41,783 nt of DNA from Trabulsiella guamensis ATCC 49490 (GCF_000734965.1 NZ_JMTB01000092.1:1-41783), one strand, 5' to 3'; positions 1-9,718 are shown, numbered from the stretch's first letter. Notes: generated from the letters alone by a model not told the origin. Made by a program: numbers and translations.

Positions 1-54
1 AGCCGTTCCGACTGGCTCGTGAAGTGATTCACGTTGTCGTCTCAACGGAGGCGC

Positions 55-82
55 ATTATAGGGATCCCATTTTTTTGCACAA
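55..82 (-). promoter_or_regulatory. rrnDp1: rRNA operon promoter P1 (rrnD-type), leftward
   Basis: On the minus strand a TTGTGC -35 box (77-82) is followed after 16 bases by a perfect TATAAT -10 box (55-60) and a GC-rich discriminator (GCGCCTCC). These are hallmarks of stringently controlled rRNA P1 promoters. The -10 and discriminator context matches the E. coli rrnD P1 promoter as I remember it, and yrdA is the expected divergent neighbour. Transcription would start near 48 and run out of the window toward 16S rRNA. P2 and the rRNA genes are not included. Confidence 0.85.
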
Positions 83-125
83 GCGTTTTTTGGATCTTTT
101 TTTCTGACTGTTGATTTTTCGGGCT
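83..125 (-). promoter_or_regulatory. AT-rich UP-element region of the rRNA promoter
   Basis: Immediately upstream of the -35 box the minus strand carries A-tracts separated by roughly a helical turn. This is the expected composition of an UP element bound by the RNA polymerase alpha C-terminal domain, with Fis sites usually further upstream. I see the composition only. The exact protein sites are inferred from the rRNA promoter family. Confidence 0.5.
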
Positions 126-222
126 TTCCGCGGAGATCGTGTACGATCTGCTGCTTTTTTGAGGTGTGAAAGCCCTGCTGATGGTCGATAATGCAGCGAT
201 ACGTGATCAAACAGAGGTAGTC

Positions 223-777
223 ATGTCTGCAAAGCTTCGTCCTTATAAGGATACTTTTCCCAAACTCGGTCAAAACGTGATGATTGATCCCACCAGTGTC
301 GTGATTGGCGACGTGCGTTTAGCCGATGACGTCAGCATCTGGCCGCTGGTTGCCATCCGCGGTGATGTCAATTATGTCTCTGTCGGATCCCGCAGCAATA
401 TTCAGGACGGGAGTGTCCTCCATGTCACTCATAAGTCATCCTATAACCCGGAAGGCAATCCTCTGATTATCGGAGATGATGTCACCGTGGGGCATAAAGT
501 GATGCTGCATGGCTGCATGATTGGCAATCGCGTACTGGTAGGTATGGGATCAATTCTGCTCGACGGTGTCATTGTTGAGGATGATGTAATGATTGGTGCC
601 GGGAGTCTTGTCCCCCAGAACAAGCGGCTGGAGAGCGGCTATCTCTATCTGGGAAGTCCGGTGAAACAGGTCCGCCCCCTGACGGAAGCGGAAATGGCGG
701 GGTTGCTCTATTCTGCGAACAACTACGTGAAATGGAAGAATGACTATTTGAATCAGGAGAGCCAGAACCAGCCCTGA
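223..777 (+). CDS. yrdA: YrdA, gamma-carbonic-anhydrase-like hexapeptide-repeat protein
   Basis: A 184-residue left-handed beta-helix protein of the gamma-carbonic anhydrase-like family. Hexapeptide repeats such as VVIGDV and VLVGMG run through the chain. Candidate metal ligands His67, His70, His91 and His96 lie in HVTH and GHKVMLHG. The family binds zinc, but enzymatic activity of E. coli YrdA is not established. The ATG at 223 is preferred over the upstream in-frame start at 166 because AGAGG lies at 213-217 and the resulting protein matches the E. coli length. Its 3' end overlaps the convergent yrdB by 25 bases. Confidence 0.93.
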   Translation: MSAKLRPYKDTFPKLGQNVMIDPTSVVIGDVRLADDVSIWPLVAIRGDVNYVSVGSRSNIQDGSVLHVTHKSSYNPEGNPLIIGDDVTVGHKVMLHGCMIGNRVLVGMGSILLDGVIVEDDVMIGAGSLVPQNKRLESGYLYLGSPVKQVRPLTEAEMAGLLYSANNYVKWKNDYLNQESQNQP

Positions 778-1010
778 CTGTCTTCCTGTTCTTCGCGAAT
801 AGCCTGTTCGGCTTCTTCTTCCAGATCCCAACGGTGCTCGCGAAAAAAAGCCAGCCATGTCGCTGGCGTATCGCCACCAAAGCGGTGCGCCAGCGCTTCC
901 CCTTTAATGGCACATGTCAGTTGCATACCATTCACCAGCGCCGGGAAAACCACCGCGCACAGATCCTCGTTCCAGCGCTCCCGGTCAGGAAACTGAATCG
1001 CCTGGTTCAC
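753..1010 (-). CDS. yrdB: YrdB, DUF1488 family small protein
   Basis: An 85-residue conserved protein of unknown function (DUF1488), nearly colinear with E. coli Yrd[10 protein letters not shown] at the start, [17 protein letters not shown] in the middle, and an acidic tail ending WFWLS. The start is a GTG at 1008-1010 that overlaps the aroE stop as GTGA, so translation is probably coupled to aroE. A longer in-frame reading through aroE exists but is not supported by homology. No function can be assigned. Confidence 0.9.
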   Translation of the reverse strand: MNQAIQFPDRERWNEDLCAVVFPALVNGMQLTCAIKGEALAHRFGGDTPATWLAFFREHRWDLEEEAEQAIREEQEDSQGWFWLS

Positions 1011-1825
1011 GCCTGCAGTTCCCGGGAAAGCGCCGCGATTACTGGCGTGGTTTCCGGCAATACACCGTGCCAGAGCAATACTGCATGCGCCGCCTGAGCC
1101 ACCAGCATACCTAATCCATCGGCATACATTTTCGCGCCATGCTGTTCGCACCAGCGCAGAAAAGGCGTATTCCCTTTCTGATAAAACATGTCATAGCAAC
1201 GAACATGTGCATTAATGAGGGAGGAGGGAATCGCTGGCACCTCACCACCAATACCGCTCGAGGTGGCATTAATAATAAGATCAAATTCCAGTCCGTCGAG
1301 CGTCCCGATTTCAACCGCGTTGATGCTGCCGGTATGGGCAAAAAGCTGAGCCAGTTCCTGAGCCCGGGAAAAGGTGCGGTTCGTAATTGTGACCGCGCAG
1401 TTCAGCGAAAGCAGCGGTAACAACACGCCTCGTGCTGCACCACCAGCGCCCACCAGCAAAATACGGAAGCCCGGCTTGATAAGCTCAAGGCGCTCCAGAT
1501 CGCTAAGCAGACCAATTCCGTCGGTGTTATCACCCAGTAAACGCCCGTCTTCCAGACGCTTGAGCGTATTGACTGCACCCGCCAGCGCTGCACGCTCTGT
1601 AAGTTCATCCGCTCTGGCGAAAGCGTCTTCTTTAAAAGGAACCGTCACGTTAGCGCCCTTGCCGCCTGCGGCGAAAAAGGCATTCAGGGTATTAATAAAA
1701 TCATCTACCGGCGCCAGTACACGTCCATAGGGGTGTTCAATATGGAGCTGTTTCGCAAACTGCTGATGGATAAACGGCGATTTGCTGTGCGCGATCGGAT
1801 TACCAAAGACAGCGTAAGTTTCCAT
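1007..1825 (-). CDS. aroE: Shikimate dehydrogenase (NADP+)
   Basis: A 272-residue cytoplasmic enzyme reducing 3-dehydroshikimate to shikimate with NADPH, the fourth step of chorismate synthesis. The substrate-binding NPIAHSKSP motif is at residues 9-17. Catalytic Lys65 lies in TVPFKED, the paired Asp102 in GDNTDGIG, and the glycine-rich NADP loop GAGGAARG at 126-133. The length equals E. coli AroE. It is encoded 3 bases downstream of tsaC and overlaps yrdB, so tsaC-aroE-yrdB form a tight leftward operon. Confidence 0.98.
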   Translation of the reverse strand: METYAVFGNPIAHSKSPFIHQQFAKQLHIEHPYGRVLAPVDDFINTLNAFFAAGGKGANVTVPFKEDAFARADELTERAALAGAVNTLKRLEDGRLLGDNTDGIGLLSDLERLELIKPGFRILLVGAGGAARGVLLPLLSLNCAVTITNRTFSRAQELAQLFAHTGSINAVEIGTLDGLEFDLIINATSSGIGGEVPAIPSSLINAHVRCYDMFYQKGNTPFLRWCEQHGAKMYADGLGMLVAQAAHAVLLWHGVLPETTPVIAALSRELQA

Positions 1826-1828
1826 GTA

Positions 1829-2401
1829 TTACCCCTGGCGAAAGCGCTCACCCGTCAGCGCGTCCCGAATTTCTGAAGGATTCAGGCGCCCACCAGTGAG
1901 ACCATTTACAACCGGGAAATCATCACCAAACTGCGCGTGGACTTCTTCAGTGGTGCGGCATGGCGGTAACCCGCTCAGATTGGCACTGGTGGAGACAATC
2001 GGTTTACCGTAAGCACGGCAAAGTTCTATCACTAGCGGATGGTCCGTGACACGGACTGCCAGCGAGTCAAACTGCCCGGTCAGCCAGCGTGGCGTTGTGG
2101 CCCGCGCCGGAAAAACAAAGGTGACAGGCCCCGGCCAGCAGGAAAACACAGCGGCGCGTTGTTCGGCTGTCAGCCGGGAATCATCGATATAGGGTTTGAG
2201 CTGCTCAAAATCGGCGGCGATCAGAATCAGACCTTTTTCGACCGGTCGCTGTTTGAGATCCAGCAGTTTCATAACCGCAGTTTCGCTGTCCGGGTCGCAA
2301 CCGACACCAAAAACAGCTTCTGTGGGATAGGCGATGACATTTTCATTGTTTAACAACGCAACCGCATTGGCTACGGAGTCTGATGGCAGGTAATTATTCA
2401 C
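1829..2401 (-). CDS. tsaC: Threonylcarbamoyl-AMP synthase TsaC
   Basis: A 190-residue YrdC/Sua5-domain protein of the same length as E. coli TsaC (YrdC/RimN). It makes threonylcarbamoyl-AMP from threonine, bicarbonate and ATP, the first step of the universal t6A37 tRNA modification. Conserved blocks include [13 protein letters not shown] (residues 22-34), the basic [11 protein letters not shown] nucleotide-binding segment (48-58) and the STSANLSG loop. It overlaps the 3' end of yrdD by 8 bases. Confidence 0.97.
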   Translation of the reverse strand: MNNYLPSDSVANAVALLNNENVIAYPTEAVFGVGCDPDSETAVMKLLDLKQRPVEKGLILIAADFEQLKPYIDDSRLTAEQRAAVFSCWPGPVTFVFPARATTPRWLTGQFDSLAVRVTDHPLVIELCRAYGKPIVSTSANLSGLPPCRTTEEVHAQFGDDFPVVNGLTGGRLNPSEIRDALTGERFRQG

Positions 2402-2948
2402 TGATTTGTTCCGCCGTTACCGGCTTTCCACATTGTTTACTGGCACAGAAACGCTTCACGCCCTGTGCGGTTTTCTTTTCGATGAGCAGTGGGTAATGGC
2501 ATTCAGGACATTCGCCCACTACGGGTTTGAAATTGATAACGAATTGACATTCCGGATAGCGATCACAGGAATGAAAGGTTTTACCGTAGCGTGAACGGCG
2601 CTGGACGAGGTGGCCCTGGTGGCACTGCGGACAGCTAATTGAGGTTTCATCGGGCTTGTCGATGACTTCGGTATGTTCACACTCAGGGTATCGGCTGCAT
2701 CCAATGAACATACCAAAACGTCCCTGACGCAACACCAACTCAGCCCCACAGACAGGACATAACTGCCCCTCCAGAACTTTTACGATGTGCCCATCCGCCT
2801 GGGTTTTCAGGGGACGAACGTAATCGCATTCCGGATAATGCGAGCAGCCGAGAAACGGACCGTGTTTCCCGGTTCGGATAACCAGTTCAGCCCCGCATTG
2901 AGGGCAGGGCTCGCTTTTACGCACCGTAAACAGTGCTGATTTGGCCAT
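2394..2948 (-). CDS. yrdD: YrdD, stand-alone topoisomerase I-type zinc-ribbon protein
   Basis: A 184-residue protein made of four consecutive Cys4 zinc-ribbon modules resembling the C-terminal domain of DNA topoisomerase I, with no topoisomerase core. The modules begin [27 protein letters not shown] and CPECHYPLL, each followed by a second cysteine pair. Three are clear copies ending in a YPEC motif; the last is divergent (CASKQC). Such domains bind single-stranded DNA. The cellular role of YrdD is unknown. It is placed between smg and tsaC. Confidence 0.93.
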   Translation of the reverse strand: MAKSALFTVRKSEPCPQCGAELVIRTGKHGPFLGCSHYPECDYVRPLKTQADGHIVKVLEGQLCPVCGAELVLRQGRFGMFIGCSRYPECEHTEVIDKPDETSISCPQCHQGHLVQRRSRYGKTFHSCDRYPECQFVINFKPVVGECPECHYPLLIEKKTAQGVKRFCASKQCGKPVTAEQISE

Positions 2949-2974
2949 AACAACTCTTAATGCTGCACAAATGA

Positions 2975-3448
2975 TTAATGCAGCATACCTTCATTCACTT
3001 CGAAGAGTAATTCTTCCATTTGTTGGTACGCGTTTTCACAGCCCGGGATATTAAACAGCACCATCAGAATGACCCACTTCAGGTCTTCCAGATCGAACTC
3101 TGCGGCATCCAGCGCCATGACTCGTTCGATCACCATTTCACGCGTTTCGAGGTTTAGCACCTGAATCTGCTCCAGGAATAACAAGAATCCCCGGCAACTG
3201 GCATCCAGCCGTTGGCACTCTTCTTCCGTATAAATACGAACGGAGAGTGGGTCAGAAGCGAGCTGCATCGGTTCGGCGAGGCCTTCCTGATAGTCAGCGA
3301 GCTTTTCAAGCCACAACAGCGCGTTATAAATATCCTCACGATCAAAACCCGCGTCGGTAAGATCCCGCGTTAGTTTGTCCTGATCCACGCGCATTTCAGC
3401 TTCGTTATGGATGTAAGTCTCAAACAAATACATTAGTACGTCGAACAT
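2975..3448 (-). CDS. smg: Smg family protein (DUF494)
   Basis: A 157-residue acidic, mostly helical protein of the DUF494/Smg family, the same size as E. coli Smg. It has no catalytic motif that I recognise. Its start lies inside the dprA 3' end (29-base overlap), so the two are probably translationally coupled. The conserved association with dprA hints at a DNA-related role, but that is inference from position only. Confidence 0.93.
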   Translation of the reverse strand: MFDVLMYLFETYIHNEAEMRVDQDKLTRDLTDAGFDREDIYNALLWLEKLADYQEGLAEPMQLASDPLSVRIYTEEECQRLDASCRGFLLFLEQIQVLNLETREMVIERVMALDAAEFDLEDLKWVILMVLFNIPGCENAYQQMEELLFEVNEGMLH

Positions 3449-4544
3449 GGCATGCCCTCCTTAAACGGACATAGCCGCCGGGTACAGCTGCGATCCACCC
3501 TGCTAACTCCAGTTCGAGTAGCTGAGCCACCGTTACTGGCACAGGTTGGCCGGCACGTTCAGCGACGACGTCAACAGGTGTTACCTCATCTCCTACGTTA
3601 GCCAGGAGCTCTGGAAATGGCAATGCCACAGTCTGATGATCCGGTGAATAAATTGCTTTTTCAGCGTCATCTGGCAACCAGTGGAAACCATATTGCAAAT
3701 TTTCCAGGATTTCCTCGGGTGAGTTCACGAGAATCGCGCCCTGTCGAATGAGCCAGTGTGGCCCTTCTGTGCCGGGGTGGCCAATCGGGCCGGGTAATGC
3801 AAAGACATCCCTCCCCTGTTCGAGTGCACATCGGGCAGTCACCAGCGAACCGCTTTTCAGCGCAGCTTCGACGACAAATACACCGAGGCTCAGACCACTG
3901 ATGACCCGGTTTCGCCGTGGAAAATGGTGAGCCAGTGGTTTTGTTAGCAACGGAAACTCTGAGACCAGCGCGCCACCTGTTTCCAGAATTTGTTTCGCCA
4001 GCAGAGAATGCCGACGTGGATGAATTAACGAAAGACCATGCCCCAGCACGGCAATAGTTTTTCCACCGACGTTTAGCGCCGCACGATGAGCCACGCCGTC
4101 AATCCCCAGCGCCATCCCGCTGGTGATCGTCAATCCGCCTTTCGCCAGCGTCTCGCAAAAAAAGCTTCCCCATCGCTCGCCATACCAGGAGTGCGCCCTG
4201 CTCCCCACGACGGCCAGTTGTGGAGAATGAAGGGCTGCAGGATCGCCGGCGACAAACAGCAGCGCAGGGTAATCAACAATGGCGCGCAATGCCTCAGGGT
4301 ACGCATCGCTGTCTGCGGTAATAAGATGATGGTCTGGCTGCTCAAGCCATTGCAGAGAGGTTTCCAGTTCGGCATCCGAAACGGAAAGAAACTGTGCCGC
4401 CTGTCTGGCGGAAAGACCCGCTCGCGTTAAGACGTTCTTTTCAATAGAAGGAGACGTTTTGAGCGCCCGATACGCGTCGAGCATGGCGTCGCCGTATATT
4501 CCAGCTACCGCCATCAGACGCAGCCCTGTCTCTGTTGATGTCAT
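3420..4544 (-). CDS. dprA: DNA-processing protein DprA (Smf)
   Basis: A 374-residue DprA/Smf protein. The family binds single-stranded DNA and loads RecA during natural transformation; in E. coli the gene is conserved but its physiological role is unclear. The Rossmann-like core includes [33 protein letters not shown] and [17 protein letters not shown]-terminal winged-helix segment (about residues 305-374) follows. The ATG at 4542-4544 is chosen over an in-frame start at 4604 because an AGGGAG ribosome site precedes it and the length then equals E. coli DprA. Divergent from def. Confidence 0.93.
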   Translation of the reverse strand: MTSTETGLRLMAVAGIYGDAMLDAYRALKTSPSIEKNVLTRAGLSARQAAQFLSVSDAELETSLQWLEQPDHHLITADSDAYPEALRAIVDYPALLFVAGDPAALHSPQLAVVGSRAHSWYGERWGSFFCETLAKGGLTITSGMALGIDGVAHRAALNVGGKTIAVLGHGLSLIHPRRHSLLAKQILETGGALVSEFPLLTKPLAHHFPRRNRVISGLSLGVFVVEAALKSGSLVTARCALEQGRDVFALPGPIGHPGTEGPHWLIRQGAILVNSPEEILENLQYGFHWLPDDAEKAIYSPDHQTVALPFPELLANVGDEVTPVDVVAERAGQPVPVTVAQLLELELAGWIAAVPGGYVRLRRACHVRRTNVFV

Positions 4545-4598
4545 CTCATCTCCCTGCCACAAGCGGCTTCGGCAATCCTTGCGATTGGTCACTGATGC

Positions 4599-4627
4599 TG
4601 TCAATCAGGTGGGGTTTTGTCTAGAAT
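4599..4627 (+). promoter_or_regulatory. Probable promoter of def-fmt
   Basis: In the dprA-def intergenic region a TGTCAA -35-like box (4599-4604) and a TAGAAT -10 box (4622-4627) are separated by 17 bases, 45 bases before the def start. The spacing is ideal and both boxes are fair matches to sigma-70. No experimental start is known to me for this sequence. Confidence 0.45.
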
Positions 4628-4672
4628 AGTGATAATTATCTTTTCAACTCCTGAACACGACTCTGGAAATTT

Positions 4673-5182
4673 ATGGCAGTTTTGCAAGTGTTACATATTC
4701 CGGACGAGCGCCTTCGCAAAGTCGCTGCGCCGGTTAAAGAAGTCAATGCAGAAATTCAGCGTATCGTCGATGATATGTTCGAGACGATGTACGCCGAAGA
4801 AGGTATCGGCCTGGCGGCAACGCAGGTGGATATCCATCAGCGCATTATCGTGATTGATGTTTCCGAAAACCGCGACGAGCGGCTGGTACTGATCAACCCG
4901 GAACTGCTGGAAAAAAGCGGTGAAACCGGTATTGAGGAAGGTTGTCTTTCCATTCCTGAGCAACGCGCTCTGGTGCCTCGCGCCGAGAAAGTGAAAATCC
5001 GCGCGCTGGACCGTGAAGGCAACTCGTACGAACTGGAAGCCGATGGCTTGCTGGCAATCTGTATTCAACATGAAATGGATCACCTGGTCGGCAAGCTGTT
5101 TATCGATTATCTGTCGCCGCTGAAGCAACAACGTATTCGTCAGAAAGTTGAGAAACTCGACCGTCTGAATGCGCGAGCTTAA
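4673..5182 (+). CDS. def: Peptide deformylase
   Basis: A 169-residue Fe2+/Zn metallo-enzyme that removes the N-formyl group from nascent proteins at the ribosome exit. All three signature motifs are present: GIGLAATQ at 44-51, EEGCLS with metal ligand Cys91, and HEMDH at 133-137 with two His ligands and the catalytic Glu. The length equals E. coli Def. It is followed after 14 bases by fmt, the enzyme that adds the formyl group, a conserved operon pairing. Confidence 0.98.
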   Translation: MAVLQVLHIPDERLRKVAAPVKEVNAEIQRIVDDMFETMYAEEGIGLAATQVDIHQRIIVIDVSENRDERLVLINPELLEKSGETGIEEGCLSIPEQRALVPRAEKVKIRALDREGNSYELEADGLLAICIQHEMDHLVGKLFIDYLSPLKQQRIRQKVEKLDRLNARA

Positions 5183-5196
5183 GGACAAGAATCAAC

Positions 5197-6144
5197 GTGT
5201 CAGACTCACTACGTATTATTTTTGCGGGTACACCTGACTTTGCAGCGCGTCATCTTGACGCGCTGTTGTCGTCTGAGCATCAGATTGTCGGCGTGTTTAC
5301 CCAACCAGATCGCCCTGCGGGGCGCGGCAAAAAGCTGATGCCGAGCCCGGTAAAAGTTCTCGCCGAAGAAAAAGGGCTACCGGTTTTCCAGCCCGTCTCG
5401 CTTCGCCCGCAGGAAAACCAGCAGCTCGTTGCCGAGCTTAACGCTGATGTCATGGTGGTCGTGGCGTATGGCCTGATTCTGCCGAAAACCGTACTGGATA
5501 TGCCTCGTCTGGGCTGTATCAACGTGCATGGTTCCCTGCTGCCGCGCTGGCGCGGCGCCGCGCCTATCCAGCGTTCGCTGTGGGCCGGTGATGCTGAAAC
5601 GGGCGTCACCATTATGCAGATGGATGTGGGTCTGGATACCGGTGATATGCTCTGCAAGCTTACCTGCCCGATTTTACCTGACGATACCAGCGCGTCGCTG
5701 TACAACAAGCTGGCAGGGATGGGACCTGAAGGTTTGCTGCTCACGCTGGATCAGCTTGCGCGCGGCACGGCAAAACCCGAAGTACAGGATGAATCGCTGG
5801 TCACCTATGCTGAGAAACTCAGCAAAGAAGAGGCCCGCATTGACTGGACGCTTTCTGCCGCTCAGCTCGAACGCAATATTCGTGCGTTTAATCCCTGGCC
5901 GATGAGCTATATCGTCATTGACGAACAGCCGGTTAAAGTCTGGCAGGCGTCGGTCATTAACACCCCCCTGAAGGCCGAGCCCGGTACCATCATTGAGGCC
6001 AATAAAAATGGCATTCAGGTAGCGACAGGCGATGGCATTTTAAATCTGCAATCGCTGCAGCCGGCAGGGAAGAAAGCGATGAACGTGCAGGATCTGTTAA
6101 ATTCTCGTCGGGAGTGGTTTATTCCCGGTAATCGTCTCGCCTGA
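5197..6144 (+). CDS. fmt: Methionyl-tRNA formyltransferase
   Basis: A 315-residue enzyme that transfers a formyl group from 10-formyl-tetrahydrofolate to Met-tRNA(fMet). The formyltransferase triad is Asn109, His111 and Asp147, within [16 protein letters not shown] and DVGLDTGD. The folate-binding core spans about 1-189, followed by the OB-fold tRNA-binding domain. The start is GTG (5197-5199) with AAGGA 11 bases upstream. Cotranscribed with def; a terminator-like hairpin follows before rsmB. Confidence 0.97.
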   Translation: MSDSLRIIFAGTPDFAARHLDALLSSEHQIVGVFTQPDRPAGRGKKLMPSPVKVLAEEKGLPVFQPVSLRPQENQQLVAELNADVMVVVAYGLILPKTVLDMPRLGCINVHGSLLPRWRGAAPIQRSLWAGDAETGVTIMQMDVGLDTGDMLCKLTCPILPDDTSASLYNKLAGMGPEGLLLTLDQLARGTAKPEVQDESLVTYAEKLSKEEARIDWTLSAAQLERNIRAFNPWPMSYIVIDEQPVKVWQASVINTPLKAEPGTIIEANKNGIQVATGDGILNLQSLQPAGKKAMNVQDLLNSRREWFIPGNRLA

Positions 6145-6160
6145 GGGTGAAATGTCTTAA

Positions 6161-6185
6161 GCCCGGTGTTACCGGGCATTTTTGT
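6161..6185 (+). terminator. Intrinsic terminator or attenuator between fmt and rsmB
   Basis: A perfect 7-bp stem GCCCGGT/ACCGGGC with a GTT loop (6161-6177) is followed by two T-tracts. It ends 11 bases before the rsmB start, so it may end most def-fmt transcription and let a fraction continue into rsmB-trkA. Confidence 0.75.
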
Positions 6186-6195
6186 TTTTGCGGTT

Positions 6196-7485
6196 ATGAA
6201 AAAAAATACAAATTTACGCAGCCTTGCGGCCCAGGCCGTGGAGCAGGTCGTTGAAAACGGGCAATCGCTCAGCAATGTTCTCCCGCCGCTCCAGCAAAAA
6301 GTGTCAGACAAGGATAAAGCACTGCTCCAGGAGCTCTGCTTTGGCGTCCTGCGCACGCTTTCACAGCTGGAATGGCTGATCAATAAACTGATGTCGCGCC
6401 CGATGACGGGCAAACAACGCACCATCCATTACCTGATCATGGTCGGCTTCTACCAGCTGATATACACCCGAATTCCGCCGCACGCTGCGCTGGCAGAGAC
6501 GGTAGAAGGCGCGGTAGCCATCAAACGTCCCCTGCTTAAAGGGCTGATTAACGGTGTGCTGCGTCAGTTTCAGCGTCAGCAAGATGTATTGCTTGATGCA
6601 TTCGCACAAAGCGAAAGCCGTTCGCTTCATCCTTCCTGGCTGTTAAAGCGCCTGCAGAGTGCCTATCCACAGCAGTGGGAAGCCATTATTGAGGCGAATA
6701 ACCAACGACCACCGATGTGGCTGCGCGTTAACCGCAATCATCACAGTCGAGATGCGTGGCTGGCCTTGCTGGAAGAAGCAGGTCATAAAGGCTTTACGCA
6801 TCCCGACTATCCGGACGCCATCCGGCTGGCATCGCCGTTGCCTGTCCACGCTCTGCCGGGTTTTGAAGAGGGATGGGTGACCGTCCAGGACGCCTCTGCA
6901 CAGGGTTGTATGACATTCCTTGCGCCAGAAAATGGCGAGCAGATCCTCGATCTTTGCGCAGCGCCAGGGGGCAAAACGACGCATATTCTGGAAGCGGCGT
7001 CGAATGCCCAGGTAATGGCCGTCGATGTTGATGAAAAACGGCTCTCACGGGTGTATGACAACCTGAAACGTCTGGGCATGAAAGCGCAAGTGAAGCAAGG
7101 CGATGGACGCTATCCTGCGCAGTGGTGTGATGGCATACAGTTTGATCGTATCCTGCTGGATGCCCCCTGCTCCGCCACCGGCGTTATTCGCCGCCACCCG
7201 GATATCAAATGGCTGCGTCGCGATCGTGATATTCCTGAACTTGCCGGCCTGCAACGCGAAATTCTCGACGCGGTGTGGCCGCATCTGAAGTCCGGCGGAA
7301 CGCTGGTTTATGCCACGTGCTCCATTCTTCCTGAAGAGAACAGTGAGCAAATTCGCGCGTTTCTGGAACGTACGCCTGATGCAGTGCTGAGCGGTACTGG
7401 CACACCGGACAATCCAGGCAAGCAAAACCTGCCTGCCGCGGAAGAAGGCGATGGCTTCTTTTACGCTAAGCTAATCAAGAAATGA
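6196..7485 (+). CDS. rsmB: 16S rRNA m5C967 methyltransferase RsmB
   Basis: A 429-residue enzyme methylating C967 of 16S rRNA. An N-terminal NusB-like RNA-binding domain (about 1-140) precedes the SAM-dependent domain, with [10 protein letters not shown] near 252-261. The two cysteines of the RNA m5C mechanism are Cys325 (DAPCSATG) and Cys375 ([10 protein letters not shown]). The ATG at 6196 is chosen over an in-frame start at 6166 because the latter falls within the fmt terminator hairpin and the shorter protein equals E. coli RsmB (Sun/Fmu). Confidence 0.96.
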   Translation: MKKNTNLRSLAAQAVEQVVENGQSLSNVLPPLQQKVSDKDKALLQELCFGVLRTLSQLEWLINKLMSRPMTGKQRTIHYLIMVGFYQLIYTRIPPHAALAETVEGAVAIKRPLLKGLINGVLRQFQRQQDVLLDAFAQSESRSLHPSWLLKRLQSAYPQQWEAIIEANNQRPPMWLRVNRNHHSRDAWLALLEEAGHKGFTHPDYPDAIRLASPLPVHALPGFEEGWVTVQDASAQGCMTFLAPENGEQILDLCAAPGGKTTHILEAASNAQVMAVDVDEKRLSRVYDNLKRLGMKAQVKQGDGRYPAQWCDGIQFDRILLDAPCSATGVIRRHPDIKWLRRDRDIPELAGLQREILDAVWPHLKSGGTLVYATCSILPEENSEQIRAFLERTPDAVLSGTGTPDNPGKQNLPAAEEGDGFFYAKLIKK

Positions 7486-7506
7486 TCGAATAACGGATCG
7501 CGACCG

Positions 7507-8883
7507 ATGAAAATTATCATACTTGGTGCAGGTCAGGTTGGCGGCACCCTGGCGGAAAACCTGGTAGGCGAGAATAACGACATTACCGTTGTCGATATCA
7601 ATGGTGAACGTCTGCGCAGCCTGCAGGATAAGTTCGATCTGCGCGTCGTACAGGGTCATGGTTCGCATCCCCGTGTATTGCGCGAAGCGGGTGCTGATGA
7701 TGCAGACATGCTCGTGGCGGTAACCAGCTCGGACGAAACAAATATGGTGGCCTGTCAGGTCGCCTACTCTCTGTTTAACACGCCAAATCGTATCGCGCGT
7801 ATTCGTGCGCCTGATTATGTCCGTGATGCCGAGAAACTATTTCATTCCGAAGCGGTGCCGATCGATCATTTGATTGCTCCGGAACAGCTGGTCATCGACA
7901 GCATTTACCGTCTGATCGAGTATCCTGGCGCGCTGCAGGTGGTGAACTTTGCCGAAGGTAAAGTGAGTCTCGCCGTGGTTAATGCCTACTATGGCGGTCC
8001 TCTGGTGGGCAATGCGCTGTCGACCATGCGCGAGCATATGCCACATATCGATACCCGCGTGGCGGCGATTTTCCGCCATGACAGGCCGATCCGTCCTCAG
8101 GGTTCTACCATTGTTGAAGCTGGCGATGAGGTATTTTTTATTGCTGCCTCACAGCATATTCGCGCCGTTATGAGCGAAATGCAGCGCCTGGAGAAACCCT
8201 ATAAACGCATCATGCTCGTGGGTGGCGGTAACATCGGTGCGGGTCTGGCGCAACGTCTGGAGAAAGACTACAGCGTTAAACTTATCGAACGTGATCAGCA
8301 GCGAGCGGCGGAACTGGCCGAGAAGCTACAGAATACGATCGTATTCTTTGGCGACGCATCGGATCAGGAACTGTTGATGGAAGAGCACATCGATCAGGTC
8401 GACCTCTTTATCGCAGTCACCAACGATGACGAAGCGAATATCATGTCGGCGATGCTGGCAAAACGTATGGGAGCGAAAAAAGTGATGGTGCTGATCCAGC
8501 GCCGCGCTTATGTCGATCTGGTACAGGGCAGCGTTATTGATATCGCTATATCGCCTCAGCAGGCGACGATTTCCGCCTTGCTGAGCCATGTGCGTAAAGC
8601 CGATATTGTGGGCGTATCGTCACTTCGCAGAGGTGTTGCCGAAGCGATTGAAGCTGTCGCACACGGAGATGAAACCACCTCAAGAGTTGTCGGCAGGGTG
8701 ATTGATGAAATTAAACTGCCGCCGGGAACCATTATTGGTGCCGTCGTACGCGGAAATGATGTCATGATCGCTAATGATAATCTCCGTATTGAACAGGGCG
8801 ACCATGTGATTATGTTCCTGACGGATAAAAAGTTTATCACTGATGTAGAACGACTTTTCCAGCCAAGCCCCTTCTTCCTTTAA
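7507..8883 (+). CDS. trkA: Trk potassium uptake regulatory subunit TrkA
   Basis: A 458-residue peripheral membrane protein that gates the TrkH/TrkG K+ channel and binds NAD(H). It contains two tandem RCK modules. The first begins with [13 protein letters not shown] at residue 1. The second has a GGGNIGAG nucleotide loop near residue 240. Each is followed by an RCK-C domain, with GDEVFFIA and GDHVIMFL marking their ends. It is 21 bases downstream of rsmB, probably in the same transcript, and closed by the hairpin at 8893-8912. Confidence 0.97.
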   Translation: MKIIILGAGQVGGTLAENLVGENNDITVVDINGERLRSLQDKFDLRVVQGHGSHPRVLREAGADDADMLVAVTSSDETNMVACQVAYSLFNTPNRIARIRAPDYVRDAEKLFHSEAVPIDHLIAPEQLVIDSIYRLIEYPGALQVVNFAEGKVSLAVVNAYYGGPLVGNALSTMREHMPHIDTRVAAIFRHDRPIRPQGSTIVEAGDEVFFIAASQHIRAVMSEMQRLEKPYKRIMLVGGGNIGAGLAQRLEKDYSVKLIERDQQRAAELAEKLQNTIVFFGDASDQELLMEEHIDQVDLFIAVTNDDEANIMSAMLAKRMGAKKVMVLIQRRAYVDLVQGSVIDIAISPQQATISALLSHVRKADIVGVSSLRRGVAEAIEAVAHGDETTSRVVGRVIDEIKLPPGTIIGAVVRGNDVMIANDNLRIEQGDHVIMFLTDKKFITDVERLFQPSPFFL

Positions 8884-8892
8884 TTTTCAACG

Positions 8893-8920
8893 AAGCGCTC
8901 TCAGGAGCGCTTTCTTAATT
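8893..8920 (+). terminator. Terminator after trkA
   Basis: A perfect 8-bp inverted repeat AAGCGCTC/GAGCGCTT with a TCAG tetraloop spans 8893-8912 and is followed by a short T-rich tail. It lies 10 bases after the trkA stop, consistent with intrinsic termination. Confidence 0.7.
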
Positions 8921-9030
8921 AACCCTTTATTATTTAAGGGCTAATTGATTTATTTGATTCGCCAGGTCTAATGGAAAATGACTAAACATTTGTTAAACTT
9001 ATAAACGTCAGCTGGCACATGGAGAAAAAA

Positions 9031-9444
9031 ATGAGCTTACTTAAAGAGTTTCGCGAATTCGCGATGCGCGGGAATGTTGTCGATTTAGCCGTTGGTGTCA
9101 TTATTGGTGCCGCATTTGGCAAAATCGTATCGTCACTGGTTGCCGATATTATTATGCCGCCCCTGGGGTTGTTAATTGGCGGGGTAGATTTCAAGCAATT
9201 CGCCTGGACGCTACGCCCGGCTGCGGGGGATATTCCTGCCGTAGTGATGAATTATGGCGTTTTCATTCAGAATATCTTCGACTTTATCATCGTTGCATTT
9301 GCTATTTTCATGGCAATCAAACTGATGAATAAACTTCGTCGTAATAATGAAGTCGAGGCGAAAGAACCGCCGGCACCGACTAAAGAAGAAGTCCTGCTTT
9401 CTGAAATTCGCGATCTGCTGAAAGAACAAAATAACCGTTCATAA
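9031..9444 (+). CDS. mscL: Large-conductance mechanosensitive channel MscL
   Basis: A 137-residue inner-membrane channel that opens under membrane tension to release solutes on hypo-osmotic shock. The N-terminal amphipathic helix ([15 protein letters not shown]) leads into the pore helix with [16 protein letters not shown] (about 20-45). A periplasmic loop and second membrane helix (about 75-100) follow, then a charged cytoplasmic bundle ending LLKEQNNRS. The ATG at 9031 is preferred to the in-frame ATG at 9019, which overlaps the GGAG ribosome site. A TATAAA box at 9000-9005 may be its -10; the -35 is weak. Confidence 0.96.
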   Translation: MSLLKEFREFAMRGNVVDLAVGVIIGAAFGKIVSSLVADIIMPPLGLLIGGVDFKQFAWTLRPAAGDIPAVVMNYGVFIQNIFDFIIVAFAIFMAIKLMNKLRRNNEVEAKEPPAPTKEEVLLSEIRDLLKEQNNRS

Positions 9445-9661
9445 TCTGACGCGTAAAAGCCAGAAGGCCAGTGGTAAAAAAGCATTTTGCTTTCTTGCCA
9501 CTGGCCTCCCAGTTACCCCGTTTTTCATGCTTATCTTTGCGTAAATAACTGCCTTTCCCTTTCTTATTCTTCTCAATGCGCTGACGGAACAGCGGATCAT
9601 GAAGTAAAGCCTCAATGGCGTTATCATTAATCTGCCCCTTCTTATGCTGATAGCGGCTCAT
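9380..9661 (-). CDS. arfA: Alternative ribosome-rescue factor ArfA
   Basis: The reading frame encodes 93 residues. The first about 55 match ArfA ([20 protein letters not shown], then the basic [12 protein letters not shown] segment), which recruits RF2 to ribosomes stalled on nonstop mRNA when tmRNA fails. In E. coli the arfA mRNA is cut by RNase III within a coding hairpin, giving a nonstop message normally destroyed by trans-translation. The equivalent hairpin is present here across codons 52-66. Downstream codons, running antisense into mscL, are therefore probably not in the active protein. Full ORF coordinates are given. Confidence 0.9.
   Translation of the reverse strand: MSRYQHKKGQINDNAIEALLHDPLFRQRIEKNKKGKGSYLRKDKHEKRGNWEASGKKAKCFFTTGLLAFTRQIMNGYFVLSADREFQKAGLLL
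9465..9507 (-). promoter_or_regulatory. arfA coding-region RNase III hairpin
   Basis: A 20-base imperfect inverted repeat with a 3-base loop. In the arfA RNA it has 18 Watson-Crick pairs, one wobble and one mismatch. It starts AGGCCAGTGG and ends CCACTGGCCT. Its position inside the arfA frame matches the E. coli hairpin that acts as RNase III substrate and transcription stop, making ArfA synthesis dependent on tmRNA failure. It also sits between the convergent mscL and arfA coding ends. Confidence 0.8.
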
Positions 9662-9718
9662 AATTTCTCCAGATTGTGTGTTTTGACGGCGGGAGTGTAA
9701 TCCCGGGATAAAAAAAGA

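Noticed and set aside
18-33. Palindrome CGTGAAGTGATTCACG near the window start
   Set aside because: It lies in the rRNA leader downstream of P1 and is probably part of that leader's structure; I cannot tie it to boxB or another defined site.
753-1151. 132-codon leftward frame extending yrdB upstream
   Set aside because: Homology to YrdB begins only at the GTG at 1010; the extra 47 residues are aroE read in another frame.
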